DNA from: Mansonella perstans
Lineage: Eukaryota > Nematoda > Chromadorea > Rhabditida > Onchocercidae
DNA length: 64,000 bases
Direction: 5' to 3'
Assembly: GCA_037074765.1 (NCBI GenBank)
Contig: JBAMDO010000114.1
Span: forward strand, 108,431 to 172,430
The position numbers and the translations under genes are program-made. Of this stretch, positions 48,054 to 64,000 are shown one piece after another (positions within the stretch are counted from its first letter, which is position 1; each line of letters opens with the position of its first letter). The notes beneath the pieces were generated by a model. It searched no databases. It worked only from the letters and a program-made list of their open reading frames with translations, and was not told the origin of the DNA.

Positions 48054-50196
48054 CCGCTCGATGAAAAATCAGAAATTATTAGAATTTTTAAAATAGGCCA
48101 CTCTTTTCAAAGTTTTTTTCCAAAGCAGGATAGTTGATGATAGAATGAATAGATTGATTTCATATTTCAATGATTATAGGCGAAAATGATTTCATCGGCC
48201 AAAAATTCAGCTTATCAAATTATCTGATAAGCTTGTCGAAATCAATATTTCTTTAGCTTATAAATTTCCTGTCCTCATAATTTGCAGAAAATTAGTGCAG
48301 AACAATTAGTAAATAATGCAAAGTTCATTTAGTAAAAATGAAATATGCAGAGAAATATTATACTGATACTGCATTAAAATACTAACATGGTACTGTAATA
48401 GACAAACATCAGAATAAAACAATTTAATGCAATGTAATGAAAGAACTGCGAAATATGTGCACAAAGTAACTTTGACTATACAATAATCTATCTATCAGCA
48501 ATCCACTTCTGAAAGGACAAAGAAAAAAAAACTGATAATCGATAAGACTGAATGAAATGAGTGCTCTTTTTTACTCAACCTAGTTCGGATAAAAACTGAT
48601 GAAACTACAACTACATATACTATTCAAAACAGACAAAACTAAAATGTCTACTTCAAAAAAAAATTAATAATCAATTATTATTAGTGCCCTGTAAACCTAA
48701 TCATATTTCAATTCATTCAATGATAGTGACTGATAACTTAAACTGCTAAAAATTATCGATGATATAATGATATAATCTCATTCTGGTATCTGTGATCTGT
48801 CAAAATTGCAGTCAAAAATTATAGATAGTATTTGAAGAACTGAAAAAAAAGATACAAAAACTATCATCCTTATTTGTAGTCAAAAAATATACACAAACCA
48901 AAATTACAGCCTGAATATTAATTACATAACTAATTAATTAGACTTTGAAAGACAAGGAGATTTTACAGAATAAGAATTTAAATATTACTTACAAAATAAA
49001 GTGATATATTGTTCAATTGCGCTTTTTTTTTAAAGAAATCATATATTACAACCTCATTTTTTTTAATTTTAAAAATTAAAAAAATTATAGTCTATAATTA
49101 ATGAATAAGTTGTGAAATTCGATCAATAATATATTAATGTATTAAGCTAATGAAATTGATATTAGTGTGTTTAATCAATTTTTTTAAATTAATTAAACTT
49201 AAATTAGTAAATTGTTTTGGAATTTATATGGAAAAAAAATATGTGATTTAGATCATTATTACTGTATGAAAACATATGTAACATTATCGTATCCTTCAAT
49301 TAACGATTAATTATATTGAAAATAACTGCACAAAATTTTAAACCGAAAAAAAAGAACTTCCTCTTGTTTCATTTATTTTTTGAGCAAATCAATGAAATTT
49401 TTGGCAGGAAAACAAAGAATCTGTAGGTAAAACGGAAAGAGTATTGTTAGTTATTAGTATAATTGGTGCTACTGTTTTCCGTGAAAAGAAAACATTAACT
49501 TTATTCTATGAAACCTTCAGAAAAAGCTTCCAAATATAAACAAATTTAAATTTAAAAATGAAGACTTAAACTGTTAAAAGTTTAAGATGGCAAAAAAATT
49601 TTTATAACACTTCAAGATTTCCATTCATTCCTTGCATTCGCTCTATTATTAACTGTTGATGAATGGGTTTTAACGCAGTGATTGTCAATTCTGATTGATC
49701 ATTAATGATCCAACAGGATCAATTCGTAGATGGTTCTAAATTAAATACCATTTACGCTAAGAACCACTGAATAATAAACATATATCGATTGGGGTTAAAA
49801 ATTGAACAAATGAAGTAGAAACAAACTTAAAAATAGAAGTTAATACTTAAATTTCTTAAATTCTACTAAATGTGGCTCTTCATCAATCAAACAATTTTTA
49901 CTTACTCATATTTAAGTCTAACAGTTACTTATGTTTCCTATCCGCCGATACTGTAAATTTTAATGCGAATGTAAATATGTAAAATCTTAGCAACATTAAT
50001 TATACCCATTTTTTCCTGACATATGAAAATTTAAATGTTTTATATAACTCTTAATGAATTTAATTAATTAATTTAATGGCCTGAAAATTCCACGTCATGT
50101 TCTTCATTTTGGTCTGGTAGCGATCATTATCAGACCAAGTAATAATTATCTATTTTAATCACAAAAAAAACAAAATAAATAATTGCTAAATCAATA
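48054..50196. other. Convergent intergenic region, AT-rich
   Basis: 2.1 kb between the 3' ends of the LIM and PASK genes. No exon, RNA gene or clear repeat was recognised. Confidence 0.5.
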
Positions 50197-55535
<5,339 letters not shown>

Positions 55536-58500
55536 ATCAGTTTTATGGAATATAAATCACATAACCTATGCTAACTTATAGCAATAAACAAATTGTAAAA
55601 TTTTGATTTGTCACATTCCGAAATATATTCATTCATCCGGTATTAATTGAATTAGCATTTGCATTTTATTAACGACTTAGTTAAAGAGTTATTTCCTATC
55701 TGCAAAAAAAGCTTCATTATTTCTAATTACGCCTACTCAAGTTACTTGTCACATTTTTGTTCTTTGCTAAACTTTTTATTTGAATAAATTTATTTTCATT
55801 CAACTGAAGGAAAAAAATTTTAATTTTACAGTGAATCAGCCTAATTTTTGCTCATTTATCATTAACATTTATGCGTATCTAAACGGAAAATTGATAATCA
55901 TATGATATGATGATATGATACGATATTTTCAATTTCAGTCTTATAATTTAGCATTTATGGCAAAAAGCCATCAATAAAATAGATTTAGCGAGTAACTTTA
56001 TCAAAAAAAAAAAAAAAAAAAAAACAGCCTTAAAGAACTTTACTGTTTAAAAATCATCTAAAAAGTTAAAAAATACTTTTTTAAACTTTTAAAAAAATGA
56101 AGATGATTAATGTTATCCATTTCGATAATTTAAGCATAATCGTCGGAACAGTTCAATATCATTCGTTCTTCATTTAAAAAAAAAAAAAAAAACACTAACT
56201 TTACTTATTTTTATTTTCTCTCCCATCAATTTATGTGTGGAATGATAGAAATAAAAAGGAAATAATATATGGATGGAAAAAAATTAAAGATCGAAAACAA
56301 ACATTTAATAAAATTCTCGCTGGTGGAGCACTGTTTACCATCAACAAATGCTTTCAGATGTGTTGAAATACCTCTCACCATTTTATTCGATCTCTCTGTC
56401 CTGTCGAAAATTTTCTTCCCTATATCCAAAATCTGGAATTATTTTAGATTTAAATGGCATAAAAAAACAGCATATATTACAAAAAACAGCAATTCTCATA
56501 CATCAATATTGATATCATTTCATATCATGTTGGGAAAAACCAAAGCAATCTTTTCTACAAACATTTTAATTTGAATTATACTGAAAAGAATGATTCGTAT
56601 TTTCAATTCCTTATTGTTCAGTTAATTTGTAATGTTCATTGTTCCGAAGCAATGACTGCACTTTTCCAAAATGTGAAAAGTAATAGTGTGGTAAACGTTA
56701 GTAATTTCTCTGTTTATTATCAGTCTCTAAACCAATATGTCTACAGTAACAGACAAAACACCAATTGTAACGATGTAATCCTATGTCCCATGCATCTATC
56801 AATATTCAATTGATCATTGTCGCCAGTTCCCCGGTTTTTCTCTCCCTCAGTTCCGCCCAGAACTAACGGAATTATTGACGATTCTAATGAACGACTCCGT
56901 CTTCATTATTTGTCTGTACTGATTATTACATTAAATCGATAAACAACTGCAAAAATCATTTCCACAAATATCAATTGTCAGTTCATATAAAATATGTGTT
57001 AATGATAAATGAACCAAAAATACGGAAAAAAAAATAAAATAGGATGAAGAACATTTATATGTACTCGATATCTTATGAAATATCATTTCACATAACCGAA
57101 TATCATATCACCAAACATTTTATCAATTTATCCATTTAAAAAAAGTATTCGCTTAGGAAAGAGTCCCTTTGAAAACACAGAAGTGTTAATAACAAATGAC
57201 CAAAAAATAGGTGAATTCATAATGAAATTAAATTATTAAATGTATTTAAATAAAAAGGAACTGCAATACAGTAGTGGTAATAAAGAGTAACAGAAGTGGC
57301 AGCAATGATAATATACTTCACCAAAGTTAAATATTAGTTTTTCCTTCCCTTTTCTGTCATTTTTTCTAAAGCAATTTGCTTGCTGCATATAATAGTAAAA
57401 AAAAAAAAGCAAAATAGCAAAAATTCAAATGCTGCAAAAGTACCAAATCAATAATGTCGCATGAATGAATGTGCTTCGGAAAAGTGAGTGAACTGTTTGG
57501 TTGTAATTATACAAATAATTATAAAATATAATTAGTGGAATGAAAAGATTCGAAGATTAAATTGCCCAAATCTCCTGATTCATTATTAAACTTACGATTC
57601 AAAGAAGTCTTGATCATCCACCAGAAATTATTGCAATTGTTAGCTTGAGAAATGCTGAAAAATTTTGGGTACCATTCGATGTAACTCGGTACAACTGATC
57701 ATGGTCAGTTATAAAACTATTCATTCTGTTTACTGAGGAAAAAACTTTGGTTGAGATTTGATTTTCGCTAATTATCAGTGGTCGGTTAGATCAATAATTT
57801 GCGAAATTTTACAATAACAAGAAAAAGTGCAAACATAAACAATTGAAAATTCCGCATAATTTGAAAAAAAAAAATTTGCACTTCGCTTCAGTTCAAACAT
57901 ATGCAACGAATGGCATGAAATTAAAATTACGTTTATTAGGTTCAAGGATGTGACATGAAAGTGATGGGCTAATATCAAAACAGTAATCATTAAGAATTCA
58001 CAGCATAATCATCAAATGATTAATTTTCTGGATGATTTAGCATTTTTTAATCTGTTCATTCTATTTGTCATGTTAAATACCAAATTCTATTAGAAACAGA
58101 AATTTAAATTATTCTCAGATCTTTCAAAAAATTATTGTTTTTTTGATAAAAATAATAATGATAACGATAGTACTGCAGTCGGTAATGTGGCCGCCATTAT
58201 CATCACTGTTTATTTGTTGTTGATGATAGGTCTAGAGACGAAAATATTTTCAGTTTAATACTCCGCTGTTGCTACAACTATTATCTCATCTCTTGTTGGT
58301 CTTCTTACGCGGTTTTTACGTTCCGTACCAATTTAGAACATGTGCATAAAAGACATTACAGAGATTAGTGACAAAAGCAAACAAGCCACTATGATGCTGA
58401 TAATAAAAAAGCATCAAAAGCATCAAACTATTTTAGCTTTCCTGATAAGAATTTTAGCCCTCCTGGCAATAGTAGCCATAGAGCCTTGTAATAGTTGCTC

Positions 58501-60301
58501 ATTTCATAACTGACATACAATGTTCGACAGTTTCATCAACAATGTTAGTCGTAGCATTTATGTTAGTGAATCTTTCCCAAAATTCCACTATATAGTTATA
58601 AAAGTTTCAGAGGGAGAGTAAGAACGGGGAAAGAAGGAAAGAGGGGACACTGTTAACAAGGACTTTCGCCTGATTTTTACGAAATGTTCGCAAAACACAC
58701 AATAAAAAAATGCCTATAGACAGATTGTTAAATATCAAATGGAGGATTATGTTTCTCAGTGATCAGTGGAAACAAAATAGTTGTATGAGAGAATAGGAAA
58801 AAAAAAACATGACATACAACTTTAAGACATCGTATCTAGTTCTTTCAAAATTGCTCATCTTAACGGTCAAAGGTTCTTGGTGGAATTGTGAAATTAATTT
58901 TGCCAGAGGATTCAATTAAAGATATTGGCTTTCTCTATAAACACAATTAATATGTAATATATATGAAACGATACATCGAGACAGGCCACTTTGTTACTTT
59001 CTTACTCTGATGGTTTTACTATTTAGTGTAAGACAAAGGAAAAGAGAAAAAAGAGGGAAAGTAAGAAAAGAGTAATAATATAAAAGGTACAAATGGGTTT
59101 TAATAAAATACCGATATGTGATGAAATATGAGGGAATAAGGTTTGATAAGATACAATTATGTATCAATCAAAATTTGCATTATCGTAAGTTATACGCTGG
59201 AGTTATATTTGGGTATACAACATAAATGTTTAATTCACGAACATACACACGTACGAGTGTGTACTAAACTATTTATTAATACTAACCGAACATTTTTTTC
59301 TAAAAATGTGAATAATTGCTTTGAAATATTTCGTTGAAGTGGTAAAATAGAAAGGGAATTATGCATGTATTGAACACTGTCAACAAAAAAACTCTGAAAA
59401 CACAAATAAAATTTGTTATTAACAATATACAACTCTAACATCATATCATGCCGTATCATAACATGTCGCGCTACAATATTACCAAAAATAGTTTAAATGT
59501 CAAGTAGGTAAAGCAATCAAATTATAGTTGAATAATTCTAGATGATTTTTATTACTGCAAATTTGTAACTTCGCATTTCATTCATTATACGTAATTATTT
59601 ACCGATGTGTTTTGTAATTAATTATCAAGTGATTGCAATTTCATTTAATCCGTTGATGTTTCTAATCTACGTTATATTAAAAGAGATTGTGAAATTTTAT
59701 ACTGATAAATTATTATATAAAAAGTATAAATTTTATATGAAAATATTTGAAATAGTAAAACAAAAGAACTCAAAAATAAAGTTTAAAAAAATTCGAAGCA
59801 AAATCTTTCGTCATATTATTAGCGAAAAAGAAATATTTAACATTTAAATTTGGAAACTTCATAATATAACTTACTTTACATTCAACAGAACTTTTACAGA
59901 TATGAATTTAAACGGAAAAATGAAACATTTAAAACATAGAATGTTTCTTTCCTTCTTTTTCGATACTAATAAATATTTTAGTGTTGAAAAGTTTAGTTTA
60001 CATAACTGACTGGTTTCGCTCTTTTTTTTAAATCATATAATTACTATTGTTGCCTAAAGCGCAAAAATTATACGATGATAGGAAAAGGACGGTAAATAAC
60101 TGATTGATGATAGCTGATGATAATTTGCTATTATTGTTTGGTGGCGCAAAAATCTTTCAAAGATGGAAAAATGAAGGTAAATAGCTGATAGATGTTGATA
60201 TAAATAGCTAATTAATTTATCGATACCTGTTAACAACTGTAAACAGTTCTTCAACTTATTTAAATCCATTTCTACACTCATCATTAGTCCAGTTTCCACT
60301 G

Positions 60302-60336
60302 GCAAAAAAAAACCGGGGCGGTTTTTCTTTTTTTGC
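60302..60336. repeat. GC-centred hairpin flanked by A and T runs
   Basis: GC-rich island 'ccggggcgg' flanked by a run of nine A and by T runs forms an imperfect hairpin (GCAAAAAAA against TTTTTTTGC, with AACCG against CGGTT) with a short bulge. It is unusual in this AT-rich surrounding; no function is assigned. Confidence 0.6.
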
Positions 60337-60379
60337 GCCTAAAGTACATTCAACGCAAATTGACTGCATACATTGGAAT

Positions 60380-60435
60380 ATATGTGTTTGTTTGTATGTG
60401 TGTGTATGTTTATGTAAGTGTGTTTGTGTGTGTTA
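60380..60435. repeat. TG-rich microsatellite
   Basis: Imperfect TGTG / TATG / TTTG run, much shorter than the CA tract at 15.4-15.8 kb. A similar small TG run lies near 63408-63435. Confidence 0.75.
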
Positions 60436-63400
60436 TGCCACACATTCCTCCTAGTCTCTTTTTTTTTTTTTTGAAAAAATGCATTATTACAAATATTCGG
60501 TAGTATTTTCAGCAATCGTATATATCATTCAAAGTATCAAAGTATTTATAAAATTGTAACTGCTTGTATAACGTGCAATTGGAATGTGAGTATATTATTT
60601 GCGAATACCGGAATCATATATATACCAAACCAGATCTATTTGAGCAATAAACATTACGAAAAACAAGCACTGATATTATTAACCATTAAATGAGTTACAA
60701 ATTACAATGATTCGTTCGATTGATAATTTAAAAAATTTCTCTGAGAAACACGAAAAAAAGTTGACCTGAAGAAATAGATTGTTTTGCAAAAATTTTCACT
60801 TCATCATCATCATTATCACCAGTCGTTATCACATATGATAAACAAGTGATAAAATGTCATTTAGATTACAGATAAAGTATTGTTTGTATGAATGTTCAGA
60901 AAGAAAAATTCTTTCAAATAAAATACTTCTTCAACAAGGGCAATAAATCTGAGTATTTTGTAACTGTGGTTGCCTAATCAGATTTTAATGTTAAAGAACG
61001 AAATAGTGGGACATTATTAATTCTCAAACAGCTCAATATTTTTCGACAAGAAAGTTTCTGAAAAATAACATTTCACAAAGAAAAAAGAAAAGAAATTTAT
61101 TTACCAAGAAAGTCTTGCGACAAAGTGTGAAAGTTAGGATAAGATATTAAATCTTCGATCAGTTACAATGTCAAGTGATTGCAGCATCTAACATTCGCAA
61201 TGTGACTCGAGATTAATCGATAAAGAGTGGTGATTGCTTGCTTTCATAATGTTAAATTGATAGATGATAGTTAATTGAAAAATCACTACTAATGCTTAAG
61301 CTCAAGCTTAAGCTTAGGAGTATAGTTGTTAAATTCATTTCTAAAATATAAAACTTCATTCAGCTATTCATTACAACGTAAAGCTCATGCAGTATCGCCA
61401 AAAAATTTTGTGATAATTGAAAGAAATGATGAAATGTTTCCGTAATATTAATGTCATTTGACCACGGAATATACACCAGAAGTAACAAGGCATTGAATAC
61501 GAGATAAACTGATTGAAAAATGACGGATAATCATGAGGATGTGCATTGACGTGAATATTAAGCATTGCATTAACGTAAATAGATGATAAATAGGCAAACG
61601 GCAATGATAATTGACGTTGAGAAATGGGACGATGATCGAACAGAAGCAGCTGTTCAAATTTACATCGCGCACCCATTTCATTATAATCTTATGCAATTAC
61701 GATATCCTGCATTTCGCATTCTTAACGATCTTTTCAATGCTTGATGATTAAGCCATTAGGAGACCTACTTCAGAATTCATTATGGACTGATCGTTTCCTT
61801 CTCCTGCTGATAAATCAAACCAGTCTATATTCATAGGACGAACCCAAAAAATCCTCCGATGATTGGTCATCTAAACCGTTTCAACTACAATGTTATAACT
61901 ATTTGATAATTTCATTTCTTCCGAAGATAATCTTTTGAAAAAAGAAAAAATATTCTTTAATAAAAAATTCAGTAATAGATGAAAAAAACAACAACGAAAC
62001 TATCAGGACAATTTATCCAGGAAAATAACGGTGAATTCATCAGAGATTTTATCAAAATTAGTTGTGAAAATTCCTACTTCGACATCCTCGGAAGACAAGA
62101 GAAAAAATTTGCAAAATACTATTCAACAATTCAAACTCATATTGATATAATATCATTAATGTACAATTCTTGCTAATGAGACATTATCCATCATTAAAGG
62201 TATTTATGAGTTGCTGTTAAAATGAATTATTCATAATTTCAATTGCAAGATGAATAATGCAATGATTGCTGAATGAATGATTATCTCATTAATTTTATTT
62301 AGTTTCAAATAATTCAAAAACAGAAAAATGCTCGATCAAATAATTCAAAAACAATTTAATTTTGTAAATAAACGCACTAACTTAAATGAATCATTAGTTG
62401 AGAATAAAAATTTATTGAAAGAACGTTTTCTGCTTTAAAAAGAAAGAAAACGATCCAATTTTCTCTTCGTCTTGTAGTTAAATTTAGTTTTTTTTTTGCA
62501 TTCAAATTACTTATTTAATTACTTATGCGCTTTACATGCCAAATCATAATTTGTAAAATATATTGGAATTGAATTTTGAAAAGCACAGTTAATAGATGGT
62601 ATGGTAAAGTTGGAACATAAGAAGTGCTCGAGGAACAATCTTATCTTTTGGTACAGGCTTTTAGAACAAAAGTAAGATTAGCAACAGAATTGTAAAATTA
62701 TATTATAATTATAAGTTTGATATAATCCGATATTGCAAATAATCCAGAAAACAAAAAAAAAATCCTAGCATTTAATTTTAATAAATGATAAATGAACAAA
62801 TTATACAATAATAAATTTAATAGAATGGAAAAATTCATATCGATTGATTGATTGATTTTAAAACATCATTCATTAGTAAAGCGATACACGTGAAAGTCAA
62901 CATATATATAAATTTGTTCTATTTTATTTACTCGATTGCCAATAATGAGTATATAATTGCAAAAAAATTAAACTTTCAATTTTGTAAAAAAATATCCGCT
63001 GATCTTTTAAACAAATGGAATTGAACAATTCAGAAGATTAAAGGATAAAAAATAAAAAAGAAGTGAAGTCCAAATTTTTTGCAATTTTAAAAAATGGCAT
63101 AATAGTTTTCAACAAAGTTCAAAAAAAGCGAAATCATTTTGGTAATAAAAGAATTTTCAATTTGACAGTCTCATTTGAAAATGTTGCAGATATGTTGAAA
63201 ATCTGTATTATTCTCGTTGCTGCCACGATGATTCCACAAGTGACTACAATGATTCACTTTTAACTGTAAAAAGCTTTCAACGATTTGTGCTATTTTATGT
63301 ATTGTTATTATTATTAATCTCCTTATCATTATTGCCATTATCAAAACATAAGCTTTTTTTTTTTAGAAAAATACACAACATTTATTGGAAAAAATGCTCC

Positions 63401-64000
63401 AAATTATGTGTGTATGTGTGCATGCCTGTGTGTACCTAATCATGATAATAATGATGTTGATAAGAAACAAACAATATGTATAAGTAATTAATAAAATGAA
63501 ATTAAAAAAACTATGAACATTTGAAGATGATTCAGTGCTGGCAACATTTGAAGGATACAGGAAATACGGGCTAGAATGTGTATTTAAATGGAAATAATAA
63601 ATGTCTGGCTAGTTCAAAAGTGCAGGCAGTCTTGCATCGATTATGTAGCCTTAAATGCTAGGCTTTATATACGCATTTTACACTTCCCTTTCCTTCCAGA
63701 CATTTTATTTGCAATCAAATGTAAACAAATTTTTTCGTTCCTTTTTTTTTTTTTTTTTTTTTGCATTTAAATGAAAACATTCCATTCTATGAGTATTTCA
63801 TTAACCAGAGTGGCTTAAAATGAAGATTCAAAAGAAAAAAAAAGCTGACTATAATTAAAGCATTCACTGCCACTTCTTCCTCTTTTCTCTCATCATCCAT
63901 TTTTCATTGGAAAAAAATTGTACGATACGAATTATTGGCACAAAATGTTATTACATTTCTGAATGATAAAAAATATTACTTCTTGCATTGATTCATTTTT

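Larger units (their letters stand above)
55536..64000. other. 8.5-kb AT-rich region without supported genes
   Basis: No exon chain with splice logic, no tRNA-like B box and no transposase-like frame was found. Open frames of 60-100 codons (for example 56269-56574 and 61371-61676) overlap on both strands and lack conserved motifs. The region may hold the promoter and first exon of the PASK gene and the regulatory DNA of a gene to the right. Confidence 0.45.

Noticed and set aside
58190..58330. Minus-strand coding-like stretch ending in VVATAEY
   Set aside because: An upstream stop and lack of an acceptor AG prevent a valid exon.
61371..61676. 101-codon minus-strand frame
   Set aside because: Overlaps another frame on the same strand, no motifs, no exon structure around it.
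55536..64000. tRNA, CRISPR or transposase in the right-hand gene-poor region
   Set aside because: Looked for B-box-like GTTCGAATC strings, regular spacer arrays and transposase motifs by eye; none found.

Overview
The window reads as AT-rich nuclear DNA of a nematode, most likely a filarial (clade III) parasite. Genes are split into exons of about 80-400 bp with TTTCAG-type acceptors. A secreted-serpin gene family is tandemly arrayed and a secreted multi-ShKT protein is present. Conserved genes (class I HDAC, DPH2, PEX12, RPAP1, FUNDC1, DHRS7B, PASK) have their best fit to animal families. All exon models were built by hand from reading frame, splice-site consensus and intron-phase agreement; no transcript data or database search was available. 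The species is inference.

Layout. 1-9.4 kb: serpin array with one intact gene (4764-6766) and three broken copies. 9.4-11.4 kb: no gene seen. 11.4-14.8 kb (-): HDAC1/2-type deacetylase, preceded by a 31-bp tandem repeat carrying three CACGTG boxes and then a ~480-bp CA/TACACA microsatellite. 16.9-20.6 kb (-): diphthamide-synthesis protein DPH2. 22.7-25.8 kb (+): peroxisomal RING protein PEX12. 26.5-27.7 kb (-): small unknown gene. 29.2-34.8 kb (-): RPAP1-like protein, divergent across ~690 bp (with a perfect hairpin) from a FUNDC1-like gene (35.5-39.8 kb, +). A complete DHRS7B-like reductase gene lies inside the large intron of that FUNDC1 gene, on the same strand. 40.3-44.1 kb (-): secreted protein with five ShKT modules. 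45.7-48.1 kb (+): two-LIM protein with a Thr-rich repeat tail. 50.2-55.5 kb (-): PAS-domain kinase (PASK). 55.5-64 kb: AT-rich DNA with no supported gene.

The housekeeping genes are not an operon: most neighbours are divergent or convergent, and they serve different systems (chromatin, translation-factor modification, peroxisome import, Pol II assembly, mitochondrial outer membrane, ether-lipid metabolism, nutrient signalling). Two lineage-type expansions stand out: the serpin array, which shows duplication, decay and mosaicism, and the ShKT gene, where two modules look like a recent internal duplication.

No clearly new biological system was found. The observations most worth following are the nested same-strand gene, three introns that only keep frame if they use GC-AG splice sites, loss of two redox-sensitive cysteines in the HDAC, a serpin with a non-consensus hinge, and the phased E-box repeat upstream of the HDAC.
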